In this document: positions 21,470 to 32,416 of the stretch, one piece after another
Numbering within the stretch: the first letter of the stretch is position 1
Layout: every line of letters begins with the position of its first letter
Origin: Bretschneidera sinensis
Lineage: Eukaryota > Streptophyta > Magnoliopsida > Brassicales > Akaniaceae
Direction of reading: 5' to 3'
Assembly (NCBI GenBank): GCA_023935145.1
Contig: CM043702.1
Location: 77,531,320-77,595,319, forward strand
DNA: 64,000 bases
The notes under the pieces: generated by a model
What the model saw: only the letters and a program-made list of their open reading frames with translations
Databases searched by the model: none
Told to the model about the DNA's origin: nothing
Position numbers and translations under genes: made by a program

Positions 21470-21715
21470 GCACCAAATGAATCAGAGAGGAAATAAATAA
21501 AACAGAATAAAAAAAATCAGAAAATCAAAACTTAGAAAAAAAACAGTAATAAAAAAAATACTATAAAAAGAAGGAAGAAAAAAAATAATGCAGCAAGCTA
21601 AAAGAAGGAACGAAGTTACCGCCTTTACAGCTGCTGAAAAGAAAAACTATTTACAGTTCTTCTACCGTCATGCCTCAGGGTTGACAATATTCCTTGTACT
21701 TAAACGTGTCTCCTC

Positions 21716-21733
21716 GAAAACGATGCAAAAATT
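21716..21733 (-). other. Athila-1 primer site, heavily mutated
   Basis: Minus strand reads TTGCATCGTTTTCGAGGA where Athila-4 has TGGCGCCGCTGCCGGGGA. Most differences are C-to-T or G-to-A. Confidence 0.65.
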
Positions 21734-23050
21734 TGATTACGCCCAAAGAGTAACGCGGTAGTTGTAGTACAGCTTTGGGGTGTCAATTCCACAAGGAAAC
21801 AAGATAACTACAAGAGAAGGTGTGAACCTTAACACAAACGATAAAGATCAAGTGAGAGAATAAAGTATTGTGTGAAAATTGTGTAGATAATATAATGGAG
21901 GTAACAAGGGTCCGAGAATCCTCCCTAGGTTTGTTGCCTTATTCCAGTCTCAATTCAGTTGTCTTTATCTCGATTGCAAGTTTCACATCCCAAACAAGCA
22001 ATCGGCAAATATTCAATTAAGCACATATATAAACCCTAATGTAATTGTTATGAAATACTTTTTACTTTCAAGCACACATGACCTAACTTATAAATTATCA
22101 AGAAACGACAATATATCATGATGACAATACTACATTATTGGACAAATCTATAAGAGAAATCTACCGGACTCAATCACACCTCAACAACATCACATAAGAA
22201 GAGCATGACTAGACTTATATGGGGGAGAAAGATGCAATCACCGGATTAAGGGGAAATCTTCTAATTAAATTGAGAAGTAAATCATAATAATGTTTAATGA
22301 TAAATCCATATTAAAACTGAACTAATAAAGGAATTAAAGAACAACAAAACCTAAGGATTCATCCCTTCGCCTTGCTTGGAGATTAGTCGGCCATGGGGGA
22401 GAGTGTGGAAGCCTCCCTTGAGTTTTTTGGCCTTCTATCTATTTTATGAATGAATAATTACAAACCCTAAGTGGTCTATTTATAGTGTACAAGGCCTAAG
22501 GGTGTTTTAAGGTTTGAACAAATCATTAAAGACCTAATTAGGGCCTAACTCAAAGAACAGGGTCTGTGCATGCGCTGCACCTTGGATTCAGTCACGCTGC
22601 ACCTTGGCTTTTGTCAGGCTTCTTGTTTGTGTGGTGGGGTGTGCCTTAACTTCATCCAGGGTGTGCCTCAACCCTTCAAGGAGCACCTCAGCTTGATCCA
22701 AGGTGCACCTTGACCTGGTGGATCTTTGAGGCTTCTTTTATGCTTCTTTCTGAAGGGTGTGCCCCAACTCCATCCAGGGTGCACCTTGACCTGATTTGTA
22801 GAGATCTTCTTTGTTTTATCTTTCTGCAGCCATGGCTCCACTTTGGTATGCATCGAATCATCTTGCTTTAAGCACTGAATGCTTTTTCCATCTTTTTTAA
22901 CTCAAGATTCCTGAAAATGCAAGAAATAAGTTAATGTTGCAAGAATACCACTTTAGAGTTGTTAACGAATAAGAATGCAATTAAAACCTAAATGAACCCT
23001 AAAGTGGTAACAAATAAGTACGATTAAGATGCATTTTATGGCTCTCATCA
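21734..23050 (-). repeat. Athila-1 right LTR, normal orientation (1317 bp)
   Basis: Reverse complement of the left LTR. On this strand it starts TGATTACGCCC and ends GGCTCTCATCA, next to GCACA. GC-rich units lie at 22560-22800. Confidence 0.92.
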
Positions 23051-23386
23051 GCACAACATAATCTATTGATGACATAAATCAAATACTTTAGAAGCATACC
23101 CATAAAATAACACAATCAGTGATGTCTACTTTAAATTAACTCGGTCCGCATAAGAATCTTTGCAAAAACATCAATCATCAAATATTAATGGAATGGAAAA
23201 GGCCTGATGAAGAATGATGGAAAGAATACCACAATATAGGTAGGTAGTCTAGCGTGCGAATTTTAGAATTTGATATCCAAAATTTAAATAGGTGACGTAA
23301 AATAGGAAGAGAAAAAAGATGGGATATTTGAGCATGAAAGAGAGAATTGCAGATGTGTGAATTGATTTTGGCTTGGTATAATCGTA
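23051..23386. other. Unassigned spacer
   Basis: AT-rich, no coding match seen. Begins with the right GCACA duplication of Athila-1. Confidence 0.55.
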
Positions 23387-23534
23387 TAACACTAGGTTTA
23401 GTCCAAGTGTGAGCTTTTTCAGCAAGTTCATTGAGGTACTCTATGGCCTCATCAGGATCTTTCTCTAAAAACTCACCATTACACATCATCTTTACGAATT
23501 GGCGCTCTCTATATGTAAGTCCCTCATAAAAATA
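23387..23534 (-). pseudogene. Captured 148-bp Athila gag scrap
   Basis: Nearly identical to 20670-20817 of Athila-1 (about five differences), encoding FVKMMCNGEFLEKDPDEAIE and ELAEKAHTWTKPSV. Both sides are unrelated spacer, with no LTR, primer site or obvious duplication. It looks like filler DNA from repair or a micro-insertion. Confidence 0.85.
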
Positions 23535-23574
23535 ACCATACTAATTAAAACTGTTGGTTTGCACTGTGGCATTA

Positions 23575-23880
23575 ACTACGAAGAAGCAAAACCAATTTTA
23601 ACGAGTTAACTAAAACCAATTAAAACTGCTTCTTATTCCAATAGTCATTTTTGGCCTGATTATCCAGATGCATAGAAAGAACATCACGACAAGCAAACAT
23701 CACCTCAAAAGGATTAGGCTGCTTGCCTCCAAATTTGACCACATTTATCTATTTCCAGATGCACCAGAAAACACATCAAGCAAGAGGAAGAAGCTTAACT
23801 GCATGAGTCTTCCTAAGTGGTAGTAGAAAAAATTTGAACCACTCGAGAAGCTCTTGTTGTTTAAAATCAAAGGAAGTCTA
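23575..23880 (-). pseudogene. LINE ORF2 / RNase H-like relic
   Basis: Minus strand gives LLEWFKFFLLPLRKTHAVKLLP, then CVFWCIWK, INVVKFGGKQPNPFEVMFAC and RDVLSMHLDNQAKNDYW with two stops. The pattern W-x-I-W-K...N-V-V-F-G followed by a P-N-P turn is that of the linker after zf-RVT in plant LINE and related RNase H proteins. No catalytic residues seen, so the assignment is tentative. Confidence 0.4.
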
Positions 23881-23964
23881 AGTCAAACATAACCCAAATC
23901 ACTAGCAAAACAACATCCAAACACATAAACATAACATAACAGCCCCTCGATAAGATAGCCCAGG

Positions 23965-25508
23965 TGATGAGAGTCAGAAAATGCATCTTAATAGTGTTTA
24001 TTTGTTAGCATTTAGGGTTGATTTAGGGTTGGATTACACATTTATGCCTTAATAATTCTTAAGTGTCATTCTTGGTATATTGATTTATTTCGATATATTT
24101 TAAGGTATGTTGGGTTTAAAAGAGATAAAAAAAGCTAACGTTGATTAAAGCATGAAGATTCTATGCATGTTCACAAGCATTTGGAAAGAAGTTTCACTAA
24201 ATTGACAGAATTACCCGTACAAATCAGTCATTTTTGCGGATTAAACTGTATTGATTCAGGAAGAACAAGAAGATGAACTATATATTCTTGGAAAGATCCG
24301 GATGTCTATTTTCTGGAGAATTTTACAGCTTATAAATGTGATTTTTCTAGAGAAAGTTATGGCAATTTTAGTAGACAAAGGTCAGGTTGTGCGTGATTTT
24401 TGCGTGACAGATCAGTCATTTTGTAGATTAAACTGTATTGATTCAGGAATAACAAAGAGATGAGCCATATATGCTTGGAAGATCCGGATGTCTGTTTTTT
24501 GGAGAATTTTATGGCTCATAAATATTATTTTTCTAGAGAAAGTTATGGCAATTTTAGTAGACAAAGGTCAGGCAAAACCAGGTCTGGACAGCAGCAGAAC
24601 TGGGCCTGGACAGTAGCAGAAGCACACGGCTTGAACAGAAACCCTAAGGTGACTTTTCTATCTACAAAGCCATCTCCATACATCTATTTATAGGAATTTA
24701 GACTCAGAGAACAGGAGACAAGAGTTTTTGAAGAGAGCTTCCATCTTCTTCTTCTTCAAGGTGATCAAGGATGAACTCCATGTCCAACTAAACTCCAAGC
24801 AAGGCGAAAGGATGAGTTTCTAGGTGTAGTTGTTCTTATTTCTATCTTTGATTCAGTTGTATGGATTGATTGTTAAACATTGTTTATGATTTACTCTTTG
24901 ATTAAATAAGAAGGATTTGAATTCATGTGACAACTGCAATTTATGTTCTTCTTCTCTTAGATCTTCTTATTAATCTAGTGATTGCATTCTTCTTCTCCAT
25001 ATAAGTCTAGTCAAGCTTTTCTTATGTCAAATTATTAGATGCAATTGATTTTGGTAGATCTATCTTATAGGTTTGTCCATTACTGCAGTATTATTATTGA
25101 AATATATTGTCGCTTCTTGATAATTTATAAGATAGATCTTGTGTGTTTGAATTAGAATTAAGGAGTAATTTATGGCAATTACATTAGGGTATTTATGTGC
25201 TTTGATTGAATATTTACAAATTTCTAGTTTGGGATGTGAAACTAGTAATTGAGATAAAATATTTGAGTCAAGATAGGAATAAGGCAACGAACTTAGGAAG
25301 GATTCCTGGAACCTTGTTATTTCTTTATTGAATTCTTCATTATATTTTCACAACTCTTTTATTTAATTTCATCAGTAAACTCAGATTTTCTTATTTGAAC
25401 TTTATCGTTTAGTGTTAAGGTTTACACTTTCTCTTGTACTTCGCTCTCCTCGTGGGATCGACATCTCAGCTGTACACAATAATCGCGTGTTAGTTTGAGA
25501 TGTTATCA
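23965..25508 (+). repeat. Athila-2 5' LTR (1544 bp)
   Basis: TGATGAGAGTC...GTTATCA. Contains a 188-bp tandem duplication (24223-24574) present once in the Athila-3 and -4 LTRs, and a GC-richer stretch with GGCCTGGACAG(C/T)AGCAGAA at 24585-24625. Confidence 0.92.
24223..24574 (+). repeat. 188-bp tandem duplication in Athila-2 LTR
   Basis: Unit starts ATCAGTCATTTT(T)G and ends GTAGACAAAGGTCAGG; the second copy starts at 24411. The same duplication is in the 3' LTR (34236-34583), so it predates this insertion. Confidence 0.88.
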
Positions 25509-25513
25509 AATTT

Positions 25514-25531
25514 TGGCATTGTTGTCGGGGA
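25514..25531 (+). other. Athila-2 primer binding site
   Basis: TGGCATTGTTGTCGGGGA, five bases after the LTR. It differs from TGGCGCCGTTGCCGGGGA only by C-to-T and G-to-A changes. This is the primer-site type used by Athila elements. Confidence 0.85.
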
Positions 25532-25655
25532 ACTGCGCTTAATTACAAGGAAGATTGTCAACTTGGAGATAAGACAGTATCATTGTTCTTTACTCTTTGT
25601 TTTGATTTTCTGTTTTTGTTTTCTTTATTCATCTCCCCTCTAATTCCTTTGGTGT

Positions 25656-26990
25656 ATGCATAGACTTAGAGATAAGCGAGGTAGATTCATTAAAAGACCC
25701 AAAATAGAGTTACCCTCTCCTTTTTTGTCCGATAGTGAAAGCTCCCCTATATCATATCATAATGCACACCCAAACGAGAATTTTGTTAACATGGCCAACA
25801 ATAACAATGAGAATGTTGCTAGGAAACTTAAGGACTACTTGTACCCTAGCCGAACGACCACACCATCTTGTATCATGTTCCCCCCTAATGTTCAACAACC
25901 TGAGTTTAAGCCAGGCATGATCCAGTTGCTACCAACTTTCTATGGATTAGAGAATGCAAACCCCTATGTCTATATTAGGGAATTTGAGGAAGTAGTAGTA
26001 ACCTTTCAAAGTAGGGCCGATATGTTGGACACCATCAAACTTAGGTTTTTCCCCTTTTTGCTTAAGGATAAGGCCAAGGTTTGGTTGTACTCTTTAAGGC
26101 CTAGGTCTATAGGTAGTTGGGATGAGATAACCCAAGCCTTCTTCCAAAAGTAGTTCCCAACCCATAAGACCAATAACCTCAAGAGACAAATCTCAAACTT
26201 TGCACAAAAAGAGAGTGAAAACTTATATCAAGTTTGGGAACGTTTCAAAGACCTTTTGAATTCTTGTCCACACTATGGGTATGAGAGTTGGCGAGTAGTT
26301 AGCTATTTCTATGATGGACTTCTAAGTAGGGAGAGGCAATTTATAGAAATGGAGATTTTCTTCGAAAAGATCCCGACGAAGCCATAGATTTTCTAGATGA
26401 CTTATCAGAAAAAGCCCACACTTGGATGGGACCCAATGCCATAGAAAGTACTAAGAGAACCAAATCACTGGAATTTATCAACTTAAGGAAGAGGATAACC
26501 TTAAAGCCCATTTAGAGGTCCTAACTAAGGAAATTGAGGTTTTAAAAACCAAGGATGCTAGAGCCCCCGAACCGGTTGCTAGGGTAGAGTCCCACGAACC
26601 TTGTTTTATGTGTAATGGGATAAATCATGTACCTAGGGATTGTCCAACCTATTTTGAGATGAATGAAGAGTGTAATACTTTAGGTGTACCCTTTAGGAAA
26701 ACATACTCACCCTACTCTAACACTTTCAATCCCGGTTGGAAGAATCACTCTAATTTTAGTTGGAGATCCAATGCACAACCTTCTACCCATTCTAGTACCC
26801 AATGGAGTCCGGAAGCAACTTCATCTAATGCACCACAACAATATTTATCTTTGGAAGATGCTTTTAAGTCATTTATGCAAGTACATGCCCAGAGTGTGGA
26901 AGAGCAAGGCAAGATAAATCAACGGTTGCTAGAGGAGCAACAAGGGGTCAAAGAGGAACAAAAGGTGGTAAAGAGCTAACTAACCAAGTT
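25656..26990 (+). pseudogene. Athila-2 gag
   Basis: MHRLRDKRGRFIKRP start; then PSCIMFPPN, MIQLLPTFYGLE, YVYIREFEEVVVTF, KVWLYSLRPRSIGSW, KRQISNFAQKESENLYQVWE and CPHYGYESW. Zinc knuckle CFMCNGINHVPRDC (26603-26645) is intact in spacing. The tail is glutamine- and glutamate-rich (EEQGKINQRLLEEQQG). Stop at 26151, a small deletion near 26352 removes part of MMCNG, and another break lies near 26460. Confidence 0.88.
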
Positions 26991-27063
26991 GACTAATTTA
27001 TTGACAATTCAAGAGTAAAGTCATTTCCCTTCACAAGCACAACCTAATCCAAGGGGACAACAT

Positions 27064-28380
27064 ATGGCACAAATCTCCAATCCCGACAATCAAAATGTTA
27101 AAGAGGTTAATGCCATGACTACTCGCAGCGGTAAGGAAATTGATGGACCCACTCTACCATCAAAGTTGATTCCTAACACCATGAGTAACAAAGATGAAGT
27201 CCCCAAGGAACAAGATGCCCATAGTGATTCCATACCGGTGCCTTTCCCTCAAGCACTCCTTAAACCTAAGGAGATAAATTCGGCATTAAAATGTGAAATT
27301 CTTGAAAAACTTAAGCAAGTTAAAATTAAACTTATGTTTCTTCATGTCATAAAACAGGTTGCCAACTATGCTAAAGTCATTAAGGATCTATGAACACTCA
27401 AGAGGAGGCACAATGTGAAGAAGACGACATTCTTAATGGAGCAAGCAAGTGCGGTAATTGATAGCAAGACACCGCCCAAGTATAAAGATCTGGGTTGTCC
27501 TACGGTGGCTTGCCAAATTGGAAACAAAGCTTGTGGCCAAGCGTTGCTAGATTTGGGGGCTAGTGTGAATCTCATGCCCTACTCTGTGTACTTGCAACTC
27601 GGTTTAGGTGAGATCAAACCGAATTCCGTGGTACTTCAACTAGCAGATCGATCAGTAAGAAAACCAACAGGTATTGTTGTAGATGTTTTAGTACAAATTG
27701 ACAAATTCTATTATCCCGTTGACTTTTTGGTGTTAGATACCATTTCTATTGTAAACATAGAGTCAAAAATTGCTTTGATACTTGGAAGACCAATCCTTGC
27801 CACCACCAATGCCCTCATTAATTGTAGGAATGATCTAATGACATTATCATTTGGAAATATGACTCTAGAGGTGAATGTTTTTCGAGTCTCAAGGCAGCTC
27901 TATGAAGAGGATGAGTGTTTCGACACTTACATGATCTATGAGCTTATTTTGGAGGATGAGTACATTAAAGATAATTCTAATTCTTTGGAATTCCTTCTTA
28001 ATAATTTTGATTTTGATGATTCTTCAATTTATCCCCATGCCATTGATGTTGTTGATGTTTTTGATAAGTCGCAGGGATTTATTAAGAAATTATGGCAACC
28101 ATGCTTTAAGGAGTTACCTAAAGAGAAGGAAGCACCCAAACCATCTTCCAAGGAGACACTAATGCTTAATTTAGCTCCGCTGCCCAAAGGGATCAAACAT
28201 GCCTTCTTAGGCCTAGGTGATACCTTTCCAGTTATTATTTCTTCCGAACTTAGTGATGTGCAATGTGATAAATTATTGAATTTGTTAAGAGAGCATAAAT
28301 CTGCATTAAGTTGGACTATAGCTGACATAAAAGGTATCAGCCCTTTAATTTGTTCCCATAGGATTTATCTAGAAGAATGA
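27064..28380 (+). pseudogene. Athila-2 gag-protease linker and aspartic protease
   Basis: Linker VNAMTTRSGKEIDGPTLP and VPFPQALLKPKEINSALK, then after one stop (27391) KKTTFLMEQASAVIDSKTPP. The protease shows LLDLGASVNLMPYSVYLQLG (near 27546; here D-L-G stands where D-(T/S)-G is usual, as in other Athilas) and KIALILGRPILATTNALINC. It continues open to 28380 through SSELSDVQCDKLLNLLREHKSALSW into the N-terminus of RT (ICSHRIYLEE). Confidence 0.88.
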
Positions 28381-29860
28381 GCTAACCCTCGTAGAGACCC
28401 ACAAAGAAGGCTAAATCCAACTATGAAAGAGGTAGTTAAGAAAGAAGTCTTAAAGCTATTAGATGCGGGAATTATATACCCAATATCTGATAGTAAGTGG
28501 ATTAGTCCAACTCAAGTAGTTCCTAAGAAAGCTGGGGTGACAATGGTGGAAAATGAAGAGGGGGTAGTGACCGGGTGGCGCATGTGCATTGATTATAGGA
28601 AACTTAATTCGGCTACTCGGAAAGACCATTTCCCCTTCCATTCATAGATCAAATCTTAGAACGTGTGGCTGGTCATCCTTTCTATTGCTTTTTAGATGGG
28701 TATTCGGGATACTACCAAATAGGATTTGCCTTGGAGGATCAAGAGAATACCACTTTTACTTGTCCTTTTGGTACTTTTGCTTTTCGTAGAATGCCCTTTG
28801 TTTTGTGTAATGCACCGCCTACTTTTCAAAGATGCATGATGAGTATTTTTAGTGACATGGTTGAAAAAATGTATGGAAGTGTTTATGGATGATTTAACCG
28901 TGTTTGGAACTTCTTTTGGTTCATGTGTATCTAACTTGAAAAATGTTTTGTGTAAGTGTGAAGAGAAGGGGCTTGTGCTTAATTAGGAGAAGTTCCATTT
29001 TATGGTGTCTTCTGGAATAGTTTTGGGCCATATAGTGTCCGAAAAGGGGATAGAAGTGGATAAATCAAAAATTGAATTAATCTCTAAACAGCCTACTCCT
29101 AAGAATATTAAAGATGTTAGGTCTTTTCTAGGGCATGCCGGGTTATATAGAAGGTTTATTCAAAATTTTAGTGCTATCTCTAGACCCTTATATAACCTTT
29201 TGTTGAAGGATACCGAGTGTAAGTGGAGCCCCGAATGTGAGAAAGACTTTAGGACACTTGCCTCTAAGCTTACAACCACCCCTATTATGCAATCACCCGA
29301 TTTTGCCTTGCCTTTTGAGATTATGTGTGATGCTAGTGACTATGCTTTAGGGGCTGTTTTAGGATAAAGAAGGGAGGGAAAACCATTTGTTGTTTATTAT
29401 GCTAGTAGAACCGTGAATCATTCTCAAATGATGTACACCACAGTCGAGAAAGAATTACTAGCCGTAGTATTTGCATTGGATAAATTTCACTCTTATTTAA
29501 TTGGTTCACCTATCACTATATTCACGGATCACTCTGCCTTTAAATTTCTTTTCTAAAAAATGGATGCTAAGGCCCGTATGATACATTGGATTTTGCTTTT
29601 GTAGGAATTTGTCTTGACCATCAATGACAAGAAGGGGGTTGGATATGTTGTGGTGGATCATCTATCTCGTTTGGAATTTAAGAACGATACTGACATTTTG
29701 CTCATTCACGAAGCATTTCCGGATGAGAATTTATTTGATGTCCTTTGTCACACACCATGGTATGCCGACATTGCAAATTACTTGGTTTCCAATCAAGTTC
29801 CATCTACATGGAGTGCACAAGATAAACGTAAATTTTTAGCTGAGGTAGAATTTTTATTGG
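28381..29860 (+). pseudogene. Athila-2 reverse transcriptase and RNase H
   Basis: RT blocks: EVLKLLDAGIIYPISDSKWI, WRMCIDYRKLNSATRKDHF, FLDGYSGYYQI, FTCPFGTFAFRRMPF, catalytic FMDDLTVFG (near 28885) and GHIVSEKGIEVDKSKIE. RNase H: EIMCDASDYALGAVLG (D present), YTTVEKELLAVVFALDKFHS and ITIFTDHSAFKFL. Frameshifts near 28640 and 28880; stops near 28984, 29366, 29555 and 29603. All known catalytic motifs are readable across the breaks. Confidence 0.9.
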
Positions 29861-30583
29861 AATGATCCTTATCTTTTTAAATATTGTCCCGATCAAATAA
29901 TAAGAAGATGCATTCCAGATATGGAAATTGATAGTGTGTTAACTTTTACTCTACCCTGTACTTGTGGTGGTCATTTTTCTATTAAAAAGACAGCCGCAAA
30001 AATTTTACAATGTGGTTTTTATTGGCCTACTTTATTTAAGGATACTAATGAGTTTTGTTGTTCATGTGAAAGATGTCAAAAGCTAGGTTCATAGTCCCGC
30101 CGTCATATGATGCCTCTCAACCCGATCTTAGTGGTGGAAATCTTTGATTGTTGGGGGATTGATTTTATGGGACCATTCCCACCTTCTTTTGGGTATCTTT
30201 ACATTTTGCTTGCCATTGATTATGTTTCTAAATGGGTTGAAGCTATACCTTGCTGCATTAATGATAATAAAGTTGTTAAATTTCTTAAAGAGCATATTTT
30301 ATCTAGGTACGGTACTCCACGTGTTATAATTAGTGATCAAGGGTCACATTTTTGTAACCGTTCTTTTGAGGCTTTGATGCGCAGGTATGGAGTCACCCAT
30401 AAGGTTTCTACAACTTACCATCCGCAAACCAATGGCCAAGCGAAACTAACAAATAGGGAGATTAAGTGAATATTTGAAAAAACAGTAAATCCAAATCGAA
30501 GAGATTGGTCTTTGCACCTATCGGATGCGCTTTGGGCATACTTGATAGCATACAAGACGATTCTTGGAGCATCACCTTATCGG
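29861..30583 (+). pseudogene. Athila-2 integrase, part 1
   Basis: Zinc-finger region with GGHFSIKKTAAKILQCGFYW and CCSCERCQKLGS, then the core: [16 protein letters not shown] (first Asp), [17 protein letters not shown] (second Asp), [17 protein letters not shown] (Glu). A stop lies near 30093 and another after REIK. It is cut at 30583 by a foreign LTR and the last 59 bp (30525-30583) are repeated on the far side. Confidence 0.88.
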
Positions 30584-31891
30584 TCCCCGGCAACAGCGCC
30601 AAAAACTTGTTGTGCAAAAATCTACCTAAATAAATAAGCAAATAATTGAAAGTTTTACTTGCAAGTGCATAAGGTCAACATAGTAGTATAGTGTGTAAGT
30701 GTGAGATCATTCCCACAGGGATTGGTAAATTTTGAATTAAAATTAATTTCACAATATAAAATGAGAGAAGAACAAATGAATTTGATTTGATAATGATAAA
30801 AGTGTAGGGCTTTGATATCCGCCACTAATCATGCTTTCCCAATAAAACAGTATACCAATGTTTTAATCATATTATGAATACCTGATGTTGTCAACCTAAG
30901 GGCATAGTGTATACTCCTTAAGCTATTGATTTTCCTAAACAACGAGTTAGGCATAGTGTATACTCTAACTCTTTTCTTTCTTAAAGGATTTAACATGGTG
31001 TATACTAAGTTGTTCTTTAAGAGAGCCTAATATCTATGAAAATCGACAAACACACGGGACCTAGGGCATGTTATATACTCCCGGTTTCCCATGTTGATTA
31101 ACCCAAGAATCCGATGTGGATTTCTTTTGTTACTATTATTAAACCTAGGACTCGGTCATCCAAATTGATTTAATTAACTAATCCATACCACATGCATATA
31201 TTGATCAGGCAAACACATATGAGAAATTCAAGAAAACAGGGATTAATCAAGTTAAGCATCATAAGATAACTATCACAAAGGCAACAATATTGAATTATGG
31301 AAAAGCATAATCAAGGCCTCAATCGAGCCCTACTAGTAATTTAGTTACACATGAGTTTGATGTTAAACATCTTCATAAAATAAAATAGAAGGAAAAGAAT
31401 AAACCCGAAAATACTTCCTAGAAGAGCCATCAATTCGTCTCCAAAATCTCTCTTTCCCCCTATTTCTATGTTTACAGGCCTATTTATAGAGTTTAGGAAC
31501 ATCTGAAAACCCTAAAACTCGTAAAATAAAACCCTACATTTATTTCAAAAATAGGAACAGTCGTTTTAATCTTCACTGATGCACCTGTGCACTCGATCAC
31601 AGAATGGTGCGCTCGAGCGCATGTGCGCTTGAGCCTTCTTCTGGCTCGCGTGAGCGCAGGTGCACTCGATCCTTGGCTTAGGCACTGTTGCACTCGATCG
31701 TACTAGGCAGACTCCAGCTTTTCTAGATTTGCTCTTTAAGCCAGATAATTCCATAATGCTCTCTTTTCTCCAAAAACCTAGAAAAACATAGAAAACACAA
31801 AAAGGAAATAAAATAGAATGAAATAACACAAACTAGGATCTTAACAAATGTAAATTAAGGGGCTTAAATATGAATATTTAAGCACTTATCA
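30584..31891 (-). mobile_element. Foreign Athila-type LTR plus primer site lodged in Athila-2 integrase
   Basis: On the minus strand it is an LTR starting TGATAAGTGCTTAAATATTC (at 31891) and ending TTGCACAACA (about 30608), followed by TTTTTGGCGCTGTTGCCGGG, the gypsy primer site, up to 30584. There is no second LTR and no internal region. It is flanked by a 59-bp direct duplication of integrase sequence with five mismatches, far longer than a normal 5-bp duplication. The LTR has GC-rich units (GCGCTCGAGCGCA) at 31585-31695 and four GGCATAGTGTATACT-like repeats (30903-31082). Different family from the other Athila LTRs here. Confidence 0.87.
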
Positions 31892-32416
31892 ATGCGCTTT
31901 GGGCATACTGGACAACATACAAGACGGTTCTTGGAGCATCTCCTTATCGGTTGGTATTCGGCAAAGCATGTCACTTACCATAGAACTTGAGCATAGAGCA
32001 TATTGGGCTATTTGAAATTTTAATTATGACTTGAAGATTTTCGGTGAGGAGAGGAAAATGAAACTTTGTGAACTTGTGGAGTTGAGGGATGATGCATATA
32101 ATAATGCTAAGGACTTAAAGTCAAGAATGAAAGCGGTACATGATCAAAAAATACTCCGGAAAAATTTTGAACAAGGTAATCGAGTTTTTCTTTATGATTC
32201 TCGGTTACACATCCATCCGAAAAAATTGTGATCACGATGGAAGGGACCTTATGTTGTGAAGAGTGTTTTTCCAAATGGAGTGGTAGAAGTTGAAGATCCC
32301 TCTGATGGTTGTGCATTTCGAGTTAATGGCCAAAGGTTGAAGCTTTACTTAGAACATGAACATGTTGAAGATAGGCTCGAAGAGATCTCTTTGCTGCCCC
32401 CGGTTTATCCTTGTTA
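31892..32416 (+). pseudogene. Athila-2 integrase, part 2
   Basis: Resumes at GCGCTTTGGGCATACTGG (AYWTTYKT), [17 protein letters not shown], and the C-terminal region KLCELVELRDDAYNNAKDLK, RVFLYDSRLHIHPKKL, and SVFPNGVVEVEDPSDGCAFR. Ends near 32416 with no env-like gene after it. Breaks near 31980-32030 and 32229. Confidence 0.85.

Larger units (their letters stand above)
16672..23050 (-). mobile_element. Athila-1: non-autonomous Athila element with inverted LTRs
   Basis: The perfect duplication GCACA (16667-16671; 23051-23055) defines one insertion. The internal part runs on the minus strand: primer site by 21734, gag, a short pro-pol remnant, the untranslated 3' region, and the polypurine tract (ACCCCCAACTAGC near 18000). 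The right LTR (21734-23050) is in minus orientation, as expected of a 5' LTR. The left LTR (16672-17989) is in plus orientation, so both outer ends are the TGATGAG end. The inner left junction joins LTR end plus AATTTTG (first primer-site bases) to the polypurine tract. RT, RNase H and integrase are absent. Confidence 0.85.

Noticed and set aside
24251..24463. Recurrent reading frame (Q-E-E-P...SIFWRIL...EKVMA) in Athila LTRs, also near 34264, 34451, 46390 and 62873
   Set aside because: It opens from TTG rather than ATG, lies in U3, and is closed by a stop in Athila-4 at the same place. It follows from LTR homology, not from protein selection.
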